A stretch of DNA of 64,000 nucleotides. It comes from Antedon mediterranea (Eukaryota > Echinodermata > Crinoidea > Comatulida > Antedonidae). The stretch covers positions 15,058,932-15,122,931 of the forward strand of contig NC_092679.1 of the NCBI RefSeq assembly GCF_964355755.1, written 5' to 3'. Of the stretch, positions 1-27,600 are shown one piece after another. Position 1 is the stretch's first letter; each line of letters opens with the position of its first letter. The notes under the pieces were generated by a model that saw nothing but the letters and a program-made list of their open reading frames with translations, had not been told where the DNA came from and did no database searches. A program made the position numbers and the translations under genes.

Positions 1-105
1 AAAGATGAGAAACAATATGGTGACAATTGAAATATCCCAGCTATAGTGGTATATCAGAGTACATGGAACTTCGCCACTCCTACGTATTTACTATCTGTGT
101 GAACA

Positions 106-564
106 TAAGCTCTGTCTACACTATCAAATTAAGTGTGATGACCAAATATATTGGAGACATGAACAAATATAGTAGTGATACGATATCATCATGAGTAAGT
201 GGCCGAGCGGTTAAGACAGTGGAACCGTAATTACGTAGCCATAATATCGGCAGGGGTTCGACGCTCACTCACTCCATGGTTCTGGTGGTAGAACGAGTCT
301 TCTCGGATAAGGACTATAAACCGTAGGTCCAGTGTACACATCTAGCTCGTGTGCACTTTAAAGAACCTAGTACATCTTTCGAGACGAGTAGGGGGTTACC
401 CCGGTGTATTAGTACATCACAGCCACTGATCACCAACTGGGCCCTCTGTTAGACCAGTCTTTGACTGAAGAGGTTACCCAGTATAAATATATATTTCAAT
501 TCAATTCAATACATGGGCACATCAATTTTGTCACATAAAATTTGATATTTTAGACAGAGCTTAA
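106..564. mobile_element. MITE, family A (TIR AAGCTCTGTCTACACTATC), interrupted by a SINE
   Basis: The left part (106-192) begins TAAGCTCTGTCTACACTATC. The right part (511-564) ends with GACAGAGCTTA after a TTTGATATT segment, matching the ends of complete copies at 4969-5066, 31025-31190 and 31672-31791. The intervening 193-510 is a separate tRNA-derived SINE, so the MITE is older than the SINE insertion. The element has no coding capacity. Confidence 0.75.
193..510 (+). mobile_element. tRNA-derived SINE, copy 1
   Basis: The 5' end resembles a class II (Leu/Ser-type) tRNA. It has a box A-like TGGCCGAGCGGTTAAG at about 201-216 and a box B-like GGTTCGACGC at about 255-265, and the ends pair through GAGTAAGT and CTCACTC. 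A tRNA-unrelated body follows, ending in an AT-rich tail with CAATTCAATTCAAT. The same body occurs inverted at 9044-9342 and 35405-35714. The substitution at the second G of box B suggests this copy is decayed. Confidence 0.85.
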
Positions 565-789
565 GACATAATAGAATTAAATCAAATTTACTAAAATCAA
601 ACAAAAACAGGTATACAACATGTATGCCAAATCTGATGCTTTTATCATAAAATTAAAGGTTTTTGTGCTTAGAAACCCTACTAATGTTGTTTTGAGAGTG
701 TAGACAGGCTGGTTCACTACCAACTGAAAATGTCTAGCATTAACCCACCATAATCTTTTTGTAAGCACATATAAAATGAGCTAATTTCA

Positions 790-15003
<14,214 letters not shown>

Positions 15004-16713
15004 ATGCTTTTGTTTGCGCTTCATGTGACTGTTTTCATGACACTGAATGTAAAGTTAGCCTCTAGTGATGATGGAAAATGCATATTTGTTGGTAAGTAAG
15101 CCTATATCATATTAAATTTAACCATGCATATCCATTTTTAATTATTCTATTGTAATCAATCATTATAGTAGTATAACCAGAAACACTACGAATACAGGCT
15201 GTTTCTTGTTGACGGTTAGACCGCAAAGGAGTACAAAGTATCGCCTTCTCTTCTTCTTATAGAGGTTTACCCTCCGATGAATAGGGGTTGGTGTTAAAAC
15301 TTTATTATCTCCCTCCCCACCCCCATCGTTTATTTATGGAAGAGCGTCCCATTGTGGTGTCACTGAATAGGGATGTTTAAAGAAAGGGTTCGTATACTGT
15401 GTTATTTTATTATATTAACATAATATATACATTTTTTGGCAGAATGGAATATTGTAGAATTGAGAGAAGGAGAGAACCCTCCGTTTCTAACCAGCACTGG
15501 TCACTGCGTCTCGGCAGATGGAGTTGCCTGGATGTTTGGCGGAATACAGTACTCGACAGCCAACCACCACAGTGACATCACAGACCAGTTGTGGAGTTAT
15601 GATACCAATACACATGGATGGAGAATGCATCAGAAATGGTCAGGATCAGATGAATGGCCAATGCCTAGACACAGTGCTAGGCTTTGCTGTGGTTTAAAGC
15701 ACCTTGTTCTTTACGGAGGTACCGAATCACGTTTTGCAACGCTTAACGACTTGTGGATCTTTGACAGAACCAGTGGTTTGTGGAAAGACATCACATCGGC
15801 GTCAACAAACACTGAACACATACAATTGATAAATTCTCCATTTGTGACGTCTTGGTGTTGGAACGATTCTTTGTGGTATGCTCAGAACACATGGGATGGG
15901 ACAATCAAACAGAAGCAAGTGACTCACTTTGCGTCTGACACAAACCAGTGGCTAACTGAAAGTCTTCCTATTGACGCTAATAAGACAGATGACTCTACTA
16001 ATAAAAGAGATGCTGGAGATGGTAAATCTATCATCGTGTTTGGTTCCTCTGTCTGGTTCTTTCCTGACATCGGATCCACCTCAGTTACTTCTTTAGGAGA
16101 TGTCCAAGCAGAGATGTTTTCAAAGGAAACATCTCGCTGGGAATTTTATTCTTTTCAAATTGAATCCGCATGCTCAACAACATTGGACAATAATTCAGAG
16201 ATATCTCTAGTTCAGAATAAATCAAAAGATCAGAGCTTCTCTGATGATTTATATGAAAATGCAACTATTATTCTAGGACGTAAGAATCATCTCTCACGCG
16301 TTTGGAGCTTTCATATTGCCGCCAAAAAAATGTGGTTGTCTGACTCTTGTAACAATATTCTTGCGTATGGAATGCCAGTAAATTCATGTGTATTGGAAAA
16401 CAGTTCTCGGTGGTTGTTTGACAATGTTTGGTATTCACATGGCGGTGTCCTGATTTGCAAGCATAACGGCGAGTTTTATCTTGACCAACTGTGGTCAGTT
16501 GAGTCAAACACAATGACCGTCTGCAATGACATGTATGCATTGTCACCTGGTGTGATATTTATGTTAATTTTCTTTACTTTATCGTCAATGGCTATCATCA
16601 TTCTATGTGGTATAGTGTTAAGAAAGTGTGTAAACGGACCGTACCTAAAACCACCGGTGCATTATGGGAAAGCAATAAGGTATTCACAGTTAGCTCTTGA
16701 AGAAATAACATGA
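15004..16713 (+). CDS. Kelch-repeat type I transmembrane protein
   Basis: Two exons, 15004-15091 and 15443-16713, join within one codon (G+AA) to give about 452 residues. Exon 1 codes a hydrophobic N-terminus (MLLFALHVTVFMTLNVKLAS) that reads as a signal peptide. The ectodomain shows kelch features: GG pairs followed by aromatic W motifs, such as MFGGIQYS with LWSYDTNTHGW (residues about 61-91), and LYGGTESRF with LNDLWIFDRTSGLW (about 117-145). Further sheets are degenerate. Several N-x-S/T sites (NKT, NNS, NKS, NAT, NSS) fit an extracellular location. One membrane segment (about residues 399-422, GVIFMLIFFTLSSMAIII...) is followed by a 30-residue tail. It may be a cell-surface beta-propeller; the ligand is unknown and no specific orthologue was recognised. 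The stop is TGA at 16711. Confidence 0.82.
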
Positions 16714-18632
16714 AAAAGTATATTTATTTATTGTGCTTTTCGAAACAACAAATTGAAAATAGTGGTGCAAAAACCAACATAAAAAAGTTATATGATATTT
16801 TATATTAAAATTAAAGCAAATCTTAAAAACAATAATTAAATTATCACTTTTTTAACTTGCCTTGTACGGTATAATGGATTCTTCGACCGATCATTTGCAC
16901 AGCTTGTGTAGCTACAGTAATTTCACTCTTCCCTGGTCGGGATGTATAATAATGGTATCAGATCTAAATACAGAAAGTAAAAATATTATTATGAAAAGCA
17001 AGGAGAATGTTCCTACGAGTTTTTAAGTCAAATATATAACATTTTCACGGACAAATTAGTAATATAATAATTATCCGCATGGCCCGCTATACCATATCAT
17101 ATGACATGCATACTATTACTGTTATGCAGAAAGATGTACGGCATCTGTTAATATTAACATTAATTTGTAATACAATAATTATATCTGCAGGGCCCGCTTT
17201 GTATACCGTATATCACATGACATGATACGGGATCTAATAATAATTGACATTAGGAACATTGTACATTAGCTATTTAATGCTCAATGAATCAAGAAACTGA
17301 ATATTCTAAATCAAATAAAAGATTTGTTTAAACTAAATGTACAGTTTAATATCTCTTAATGAAACATCGTTTTGTTACCTTTTTAATAATAAAGTAAAAC
17401 TAATCACTCCTCTTAGAGCTAATTAATAGCGTAGTTGATAACTTTTTTAAATTTATTTATACATTTATATACATTTATAGGTCTTTGTGTGTTACTGTTT
17501 TCAGTATATGTGTAAGCCTACTATGCTTTCGTTTGTACGTTAAGCAGCCTATGCGCAGACTATCAGCGTATCATGCGCAGTATGTCGTAAAACAGTTCAT
17601 ACGCGAAATCGAGTCAATCACTTTATAATTATCTGGTATTGGTCTGTCTTTTTAATTTCTTATCGTTGCTATGTTTACTACGTTTTTGAATTTAAGTGCA
17701 ATATCTTCTAAGTTACCGCATTCTAGGCCTAGGCCTATTTAAATATTGTTTTATATCGGCTTAAGTAGATGGCCTTACTGTCATGCAATGTTTAACATGG
17801 GTGTCTTCCAAATATTATATTCCAAAGGAAGAAACTGATTTTGCAATGATAAAATCATTTATCGATTATCATAAACAATTGTAATTAAAAGATTATCATA
17901 TTATTAATAAGTCATATTGAATGTAAGTGAATTATATAGCTGTTATTATGTTGTCACAACGACAATAATTTTACTATTGTTTTTTACAGTTTTGTGTGAA
18001 TATACCGTATTAAAAATGTGAAAACTAACAATTAGTACAAGCTTTTTTATTTTGCATGAGTCGTCGATGTTTAGTCGTTATCAAGATTCAATGGTAGGCG
18101 TAAAATGTGAATCGTTTTTATTTAGTTTAAACTTTCGGTAAAACTCTTTTGTAGGAACTCGTTTTTGATAAAACACGAAGGGCAAAAATAATACTGTTAT
18201 TACAAGATAAAAGATATAATTTATTGTCACTTTTGGAAATACAAATTATTTTTCCTGATGCTAAAGTAAGAAAGTAGAAACAAATAGGCCTACAGTAGGC
18301 CTACAAAACAGACAAACCGCCAGATAACACGTCTTAAAATATAATTAACTTGTGGCCCAACGGGCTTCTGTAGTGTTTATGTGTGTTTTATTGAAATACT
18401 AAATCAATTAATGAATTAAATATTAATTTATATTTATATAAAGAATGTACCGCAAAAAAAAAAAAGTGCCGCGATATAGGCCTATCACACACAATTTACA
18501 GCGTGTGACGGGATTTCGATGAACTGTTTGAGGGCGTCCTTTTGGTCAGACAATTTGGATTTTTTTTTTATCTGCATGTGTTAATTTGAGTGTTAAAATA
18601 CATTCTTTTATTGGCACTTCTTAGATCTTGTA
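16714..18632. other. Spacer between kelch gene and XRN2
   Basis: About 1.9 kb, AT-rich, without a credible coding exon. It should hold the kelch 3' UTR (an AATAAA-type signal lies near 17314) and the XRN2 promoter. It contains a diverged tandem duplication at 17054-17275 and several AGGCCTA motifs. Confidence 0.5.
17054..17275. repeat. Diverged tandem duplication, about 113-bp unit
   Basis: Two adjacent copies begin TTAGTAATATAATAATTAT and TTTGTAATACAATAATTAT. Both contain a GGCCCGCT block, a (T)ATACC segment, a CATATGACATG/TCACATGACATG segment and a following ACGGCATCT/ACGGGATCT. They differ at many positions, so the duplication is old. Confidence 0.6.
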
Positions 18633-21600
18633 ATGGGAGTTCCAGCCTTTTTCAGATGGCTTAGCAAAAAATACCCGTCAATTATTGTACATTGTGTTGA
18701 AGAAAAGGTAAGATATGGCATTAAATATAGCAGTTAAATGTAGGCTAGGTCGGTCTGCTGAGCCGCGAGCGGCTTTTTTTGTTGCAGGATGCGCCTTTTT
18801 TGCGGCGTTTCTGTCGTGGATGGTGTAACGTGAAGTTAGCTTAGGCCTAGGCTAGGCTATCAGGCTGTCAGACCAAGATCAGGTTGCTTCTATGTTTTTG
18901 TTTCGTAAGCTTTACATTGTTATTAATGTACAGTAATGATTTAAATTAAAAATATTTGGCTAGTCCTAGGCCTAATCTTTATATAGAAATTTACATTTAT
19001 TTATAAATTATGATTTATTAAACTTCTGGCTGCTGCTGATATTGTCAAGTGAAGAAAGTAGGCCTATAGTACTACCTACAGTAGCTAACCTTGTAACCAG
19101 TAATTTGTCATGTTCAAATTTGCAATCTGCCTCAGGGATCGGAATACTTCACTCTATCCTGTTTATTTATTTATTTATTTACCAGATTTCTATAGCGCCC
19201 TTTTCATGAAAACTCATGCTCAAAGGCGCTTCACATCATAAAGACAAACATCATAAGCAATAATTACAAAAGTACCTCAAATTATTCGAAATAAGATTTC
19301 TTAAACTAAGTTATAAATATTCTTACTGTACATTAATTAAAATCGCATAAAATAGAAAAATAAAATGAACGATATACAAAATAGGTCGGAATTTCTTAAC
19401 ACATTGACTGCCAAGGCATTTTCCGTAATTTCTGTCCCAGTGCCAAGTCCCGTTTACATATTAAATTACAGTTTGAAAGTGTAACATCTGGTCACAGACT
19501 ATCATGATGTCATTCAAAATACGATGGCGGGAAAAACCGTTGAGACGTATAAATACGTCACTGGCAATGGTCCAACAATTTTATTGACTTTGCCAGGAAC
19601 GTAAATATACGTCGGGGATTTTCCGCGCTAAAATCGGTCAAACCTATCACCGAGAGATAAAAACAGTAAACCACACTGAATCATTTCATCCTTTATTATT
19701 TTTATTTACTATTAGCGCAATTTATGACATGTTTGAGATGATTATATTGAGTGTGAGGGCGCCATCGTATCAACCATATTCAATGCATGAGGGAATAAAC
19801 ACAAACAAACATATGACATTTATTTTTAGATTATCGTTTACGTACATCATTCATAAACTGCCATGCGATAATTCCTGTTCCAATCACCACTGCCAGCGAT
19901 TCTACATACAATACAAAAGTGCTACGATTTTGACGTAGTATTACGTCTTGGCAAGTAGCGACACGCAATTTTTGACGTATAAATACGTTGTGGCAGTGAA
20001 CGTGTTAAACTACGATTACAAAAATACAATTTATTTACATATTAATTATTATTTAATTTATTTATTCATTTATTTATTTAATTTATTTTTTTAATTTTAA
20101 TTTAATTTAATTAAATTGATTAAAAATATTATTGCACAGTAATTGACCAAACAAATTGCAGTAGAAAAATACAAGATTACAAAAATAGGCATCAATATAC
20201 TATATTCAAATTGAAATCAATCATTGTTGTAGTATGACACAAATAAGTGTGTTTTAAGTTTCCCCTTAAAAATGTTCAAGGAAGAAGCACTGCGGAGCTG
20301 GTATGGAAGAGCATTCCATAGAGTCGGCGCGGCCTTCATGAAACACCTTTCACCATACGATTTGGTTTTAACTCTAGGAACACATAAAGTAAAAGAATCC
20401 TGTGATCGTAATGACCTATTTGGTTGATAAACCTTCAGCATATCATTGATGTAAGTCGGCTCCTGATCATGCAATGCCTTGAAGGTGTGTACAAGTAACT
20501 TATACTTTATGCGTGCCTGCACCGGTAGCCAATGGAGCTCCTTTAAAATAGGTGTAATGTGCTCATATTTACAGGTTTTCGTAATTATTCGCGCTGCCGT
20601 ATTCTGGACTTTTTGTAATTTATCAATAGTTGTAGTCGGCAGACCATAAAGTAAGGCGTTACAATAGTCCATACGAGAGATCACCAGCGACTGTATCAAT
20701 GATTTCGTGGCATCATATGTTAGATGACGTCGGATATGAGAGATGTTACATAAGTGCATATATAACACTGCCTCGAGATCGATTGTACATGTGAATCCAT
20801 AGTAAGATGTTTGTCGAATATTACTCCGAGGTCTCTCACAGTCGACGTTGGTTTTAGAACTATGTTTCCGACATTCACGTCCAAATTTATACTGGTCTTA
20901 GTGTACCGTGACGAAAAGAGTATCACTTCCGTTTTTCCTTCATTTAATTTCAGTATGTTTTGGGTCATCCATACCTTGACATCTGAAACACATTTTTCCA
21001 TCGAAATTAGAGCAGATTGTATTTCTGACTTGTCATTTTGGGCGAAAAGAAACGTACATTTGCGTATCATCCGCATACAACTGGTAGCCGAGTCCATGTC
21101 GCCGAACGATGTCTCCAATGGGCTTTGTGTACATCGAATAAAACTTCGGTCCAAGGACCGATCCTTGCGGTACTCCATATTTAAGGGGAAGTGGATTCGA
21201 ACGCGCATTATTAATGAACACTGATTGATAACGATCCTTCAGATAAGATGCAATCCATGCTAGGGCATTTCCACGTACTCCAAAATGATGATAAAGCCGT
21301 TGAAGTAGTGTCTGATGGTCGATCGTATCAAAGGCGGCTGAAAGGTCAAGTAGTATAAGCGCAGAAGCGTAACCCTTGTCTAGAGACGTGATAATGTCAC
21401 TTTGGACCTTCAGAAGGGCAGTCTCCGTTGAGTGAAATTTCCTGTATGCCGACTGATTGCACTCATGAACGCCATTAATTACAATGTGTTCTTCTAGGCT
21501 TGCGTCAACAACTTTTTCAAGGATTTTGGACATGAATGGTAGGTTAGATACAGGTCTATAGTTCTTGAGAGTCTCCGGATCTAGGTTACGTTTCTTTATG

Positions 21601-24600
21601 AGAGGTTTAAGAAGCGCATGTTTAAAATCGCGTGGAACGTAACCCGTCTGTGTTGGCACCAATACCTAGCCCGCTACACCCTCTGACATGCCTCGAAGTA
21701 TGACCCTCAAACTAAATTATGAATTGATCTTGTCTTATACAGTAAAAAGTATGCCTCCTGTTTTTTTTCAGGTAAAAGAAGTGAACGATGTGAAAATACC
21801 AGTGGATTTAACAGAACCAAATCCGAACAGTGTTGAGTTTGATAATCTGTACTTGGACATGAATGGTATTATCCATCCATGCTGCCATCCAGAGAATAAG
21901 TGAGTATGGATCCTACACCGCACACTGCATGATGCTATACTTTAGTACGAAAATAGTAGTACCACACTCGCCTAACCCCTAACCCTGATAAAATGAAGCT
22001 CAGTATTATTAGTGGAACCCCTTTTTGGGACATCCCTATTTAGGGGAAACCTCTATTAAGGGACAACCTCTATTAAGGGACACTTTCATGTGAATTGCAC
22101 AAGGTGCAATATATTTACCCTAATAATGAGCTAGTTCATAAATTATAAATCAGTAAAATATAATGTGTGTCAAGACAGTACCTAGACAAATAGGGGTGCT
22201 GCTTTAAAATCTTGACTCGCGAAATTAAAGTAATAATTTGTGAAATCTCATTACTAAATCGAAACCTGATAAAATTGTTTTCACAACCCCCATTAAAGCA
22301 GCACCCCTATTCAGAGGACACTTTGTAGAGGCCTAAAGGTATCCCTTAGTATTCTAATTATACTCTTTAATAGATTTTACTTTATTTAATTGGCATTTGT
22401 TTATAGACCAGCACCAAAAAATGAAGATGAGATGATGGTATTGATCTTTGAATACATTGATCGCCTCATGAGCATTGTCCGTCCTAGAAAGCTGTTGTAC
22501 ATGGCGATTGATGGAGTGGCACCTCGTGCTAAGATGAATCAGCAGAGATCTCGTAGGTTCAGATCTTCTAAGGAAAGCAGGTACCGTATATCGTTACGTT
22601 AAATTAAAATGTTTTATCCGTGACAGAACATAGTCAAGTGAGATTGATGTATGTTACTATTGAATGAACAAATCATGGAAAAAATAAAATTCCTCTATGA
22701 CTGAATTAGTAAGTTCCTGTTTGTATTGCATGTGAAATCAACCATAAACACTAAACATTTTTCAGGTGTCAACTTATCCTAAAATTATACCATACCATAA
22801 AATAACTAAAAAGCCATACTGTGGCAAAAATACTGTTACCAAATTATGTTATGATTGTAACATTTTTAAACATTTAGCGATCTCTCTCTTCACTCCTCAC
22901 CAATGAAAAACATATTTTATCTTTTCATTTCCTTCACATTATTTTCATAATCAAACTAAAGATTTCATAAAGACTTGCTGCTAAATATTTTAAAATTAAA
23001 TCAAATATTATTTTCTTCATTAGAGAAAAGCGCGAGAGTGTCAAGAAAATCAAACAGGAGATTTTAGAACGAGGTGGTTCTGTACCTCCAGATAAGGCTG
23101 CCACAGAACATTTTGATAGTAACTGCATCACACCCGGCACAGAGTTTATGGCGTACTTGGCAGAGTGCCTTCGATATTATGTCACAGACAGGTTAAATAA
23201 CCACCCTGGCTGGAAGGATCTTAAGGTAAAATAATAAAATTCAATGTTTATGTGTGTTTGCACATAATGGCCATTTTAAAAGGTTTAATTGCACTGCCTA
23301 ACAGCAGTTTTTTTATTAATGTTTCTTAGAAATGAAAATACAAAAGATATATGTAAGTAACGTAATAAAATAATATAAATTTCTTTAAATATTGTTATAG
23401 TTCCAAAGTATTTTTACCATTAAAAGCACATTTGGAATATTAGACTTTTCAGAAAACCAGACTTTTTAGGCCAGCTCAAGCTCGAAGGGTGTGTCCGAGA
23501 TATTAGGAGTGTTGACTGTAATTCAAAAATGAATTGAATTTGTATTTTGTCTTTTTTTCAGGTTGTTTTATCAGATGCTAATGCACCTGGAGAAGGGGAA
23601 CACAAGATAATGGACTATATTCGAAAGCAAAGGCGTAAGTAAATAAATTTGTGCTCAATAGTATACTTTTTCAGTGTGTGAAATGGCAAGGCAATCTAAC
23701 AGGTTGCTGAGCTTCAGTTTGTTTATTTGTGGCTGCGACACTGGTCAATTGGCTTCCTCAAATGTTTGGTTAACAGATACCGCGCTGCGGAGAATATGTA
23801 CATAGTACAGTACTATTGGTATTTGTCCCAGCCAGGGACTTCTAAGAGTTCCTATCTTGGCAAGGCGAGCTCAGCGTTCTGTTGTTAGATTACCTTGCAC
23901 ATAGTAACACCAAAAATAGAAATGAAATATATAATGAAAAATATTTTTATACAGACATTCAATTAATATATAGTAAAACCCCTCCTTTGGGACACCCTCA
24001 TTCAAGGGACATCCCTATTACTTTCCAGTGCAACAAGCAAGAATAAATACATATATCAATTCGCCTCTCATAATTAAACAAAAGTTGTTAGTACTGAATG
24101 TTGGGGAAAGTTTATGAGAAACGGCACTCGCCACGTAATGAGGAATTTACATCATGTATGATTGAAATTCTTTTATATTGAATAGTACAGTAGTTAATTT
24201 TACTTTTCTGTAATTTTATTTCATTGTTGAAAATTGTTACTTTATTCTGTTTTTATTATAAATATTAATATGTTCCAAATGTTTTCAATTCATGTACAAA
24301 CATGAGTGAGATAATGCATCCTTAATGCTCTCTTAATGTTCTTTTCAGCCAATCCTGATCATGACCCCAACACTCATCATTGTCTATGCGGAGCTGATGG
24401 TAAGTTAGCAACCAGTGTCTAGTTGATTTTTCTAAAATAAATGTTGTTTTTCTCGGATAGGCAATTTCCCACATGGACAATTTACCACATGGACAATTTT
24501 CCACATGGACAATTTATCACATGGACAATTTACCACATGAATAATTTTCCCCATGGGCAATTTACCACATGGGCAATTTACCACATGGACAATTTTTCCA

Positions 24601-27600
24601 GACGGAAACATTTCTTAGCTATTTTCCCAATAGCATTATACCATATTCTATTTGAAAAAAAATGTATTCTATGGTTTGAGGTATACTATCTTTTCTACAC
24701 TCAACACTCAATAAATACTAATTGTATTCCAAAATTACCCAAAGAATGTTGGGTTTTTCCCTACAAATTTAAACATGTATTTGATTTTTAATTAATCATC
24801 TTTAAACATTTTATTTTCAGCTGATTTGATTATGCTTGGTAGGTATACATTTATTTATATTGTGTATATATATATATAACATTTTAGAAAATAAGAGCAT
24901 ATTATTTTTGCAGTGTGCAGTTTTGCTTACTTGAATTCTTTCAGTGGAATGTCACAAAATTGTCAATATTAACCTATATTTTCAAGTTACTATATTAGTT
25001 ACTATATGGTTTTCTGCATGAGATTATTCATTATATTAACTATCAACATTTTATTTCAACAGGTTTAGCAACACATGAACCAAATTTCACTATCATCAGA
25101 GAAGAATTTAAACCAAACCAGCCGAGAACTTGTGATATATGTGGCCAAACTGGTAAGAATTGATTTTTGTTTTTTTAAAAATTGGGCCTTGATTTTACCA
25201 TTACTTTTTTTTCAAAGATGACAGCTTTCTCATTGGCTTAGATTTTCAATGATTTTTATCTTTTTAATTGTATTTCTTAATAGGTCATGAAATGGATGAA
25301 TGTGAAGGACTGCCAAAAACCAAGGAAGGCGAGGTATGATTGTATTGTTATATTGTCACTTGTTTCCAGTTTTTTATTCTTACGACCTAATGTTATATTC
25401 TTTTTAGAAACTTTGTATTACTCTGCATTTTACTATGGAATAGTGTAAAATCTATTAATCAATCACCTGTTTGAGTGCATGTATATTTTGGATAACAAAC
25501 TTTCAATAAACAAATTCATGATGTTTCAGTAGAATGATACAATATGCTTTGGTTTTTATGATACTGTGGTTAAGTGATTCCAATTCAACAGTCACTAAAA
25601 ATAGTAATATCTTGGTCCCAAAATTGGTCTTAAGTTGGAGGGGAGAATTTAAAACATCAGGCATACATGCATGTTAATAATATTTTTTTTTGGCAGCATG
25701 ATGAACTTTCAAAGCCGATTGGACAAGAAACAGAGTTTATCTTTCTTCGTTTAAATATCCTCAGAGAGGTAAGTGTTACCATATCACTATTTTAATTTTA
25801 ACTTTCTTCCTTAGGCTGTGAAATCGGTTAAATCCCATTTCCACAGGAAGTTTATCGGTTAATTATCAGTTAATTTTTTTCGGTTAATTTTTGGCTGCGG
25901 AAACACGACCCTAGATACATGGCAGTACATTGTTTGGTGTTATATTTTAATTGAATCCAGAATGTTTAGATGAATATATTATTATTATATGTCTTTTTTT
26001 GTAGTACCTTGAAAAAGAGCTGTGGATGACTGGTCTACCCTTTCCATTTGACATTGAAAGGGCTATTGATGATTGGGTGTTTATGTGTTTCTTTGTTGGT
26101 AATGACTTTCTACCACATCTACCATCGTTGTCTATTAGGTAAACTATTATGTGTTTAAATTGTTATATTTCTAAATCTGTATAGCAAAAGATTAGCATTG
26201 ACCTATTATAGATAAGAGTTTTGCTCAACTATAATGTAATTGAACCAAACTAGATGGTACGCTCGCTTCGCTCGCGTACCATCTAGGTTGTGCCCACAGA
26301 TGGTTCTCGAATACACAGTAATAATTCAGCGTAACTAAAATTAGCACCCTGGGAATTTACTTCCTAAGAAGAAACTTATAACAAAATGAGTCCAAATTTT
26401 TTGATTTGGACTCATTTAAAGAAACCCAATTTGTGTTTTGTATGTAACGTTAGGTTTGAGGGATGGGAAAGCGGATAGGTACAAAGAGGAACAATTTTTA
26501 AATATATTCTTTATCCACTCAGTAACGAAATATTTTGTTCATGTTTTATAGATAATATACCTCTAAATACAGTAAAACATTTGCGATTTCATACTTTGTT
26601 AAAACTTTCACTGTCATAATCGATTGAAATATTAAAGTTTATATTAATATTATTGGTAATTATTAATTAATACAAACGTTGAGAGGGAACTGTCAGTATA
26701 AAGTTTATTTGTATATAATAATGTGTTTATATATCTAACAGTGAAGCCTAACCACAATCTCAGTAATAAAGTTTATTTGTATATATTTTTTTTACATCTA
26801 ACAGTACGAACATTCACCGTAAAAAATGTTCGATTCAAATGAGGACCAAAAATAGTTAATAGGTATTTACAGTATTGTCAAATATTGCAAGTTTATTCTC
26901 AAAGGGCCCATATATTTACCTACCATATGTGTTAAACCAAGGGCTCATAAATTTACCTACTTGTGTTAAACCAAACTCTGGCAGACTGAGAGATTGGGAT
27001 GTTCCATTCATCGCAAATCAATACATTTGTAGAATCGTATATTAAATCTATCAAAATAGTATTTTTTAAAGAAAATCGGCCTGTCTTCAACATTATGATG
27101 CTGTACTCTAGCTGTTCAACCGGTTTTCAGCTATTAAAAACAATTATCTTAGGAGGAGATAGGAAAATGCGAAGCCTCCTCGCATTTTTGTGGCGGGTAT
27201 TTTTCAAGATGGACATCCATTAGACAGTGTATACCACGATCGGAAAACACCCCTCTTTGGGGCAAATCGTTGAACCTAAATTCGTTTTAATCGTCAATAA
27301 CTAATTATCTAACTTAATTTAATTAGTAAATAGGGTTAAATCAGGTGGTTAAAATCAGTACCGAGATTCTAACCAACTTTAAATACCATCGAGTAAACAT
27401 TCTAGAAATAACGCGCAATTTACCGAATTTTGCCCTTACGTAAATACCATTACTAATATTAATAAGAAGACATATGAACATTTGCTAGTGGTACCACTAC
27501 ACACATTTACACACATCTTTGTGTGAGCATCAGTGTTTAGTTTGCACTCCAGTTTGTGTACACCCCAGAGTGTTACTAGGAGCTGTGAAAATACACAGCC

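Larger units (their letters stand above)
19160..21670 (-). mobile_element. 5'-truncated CR1/L2-like LINE in XRN2 intron 1
   Basis: On the minus strand it holds the C-terminal part of a non-LTR reverse transcriptase followed by a 3' UTR. The 3' end has a GCGCTATAGAAAT-type motif next to a (TAAA)n tail at about 19160-19187. A second element is inserted at 19396-20008. It is antisense to XRN2. The 5' end near 21670 lacks the endonuclease, which is typical of incomplete reverse transcription. Confidence 0.85.

Noticed and set aside
193-265. Functional tRNA-Leu or tRNA-Ser gene
   Set aside because: The anticodon arm is not credible, and the same head is fused to a repeated body in three places, so it is a SINE head.
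15436-15442. Start of the kelch reading frame at 15436
   Set aside because: These bases are TTG plus the splice acceptor CAG; an upstream exon with an ATG and signal peptide joins in phase.
20811-21224. 137-codon plus-strand frame
   Set aside because: Antisense shadow of the LINE reverse transcriptase.
24441-24791. 116-codon frame with repeated HMDNF-like motifs
   Set aside because: It is the translation of the 16-bp minisatellite in XRN2 intron 6.
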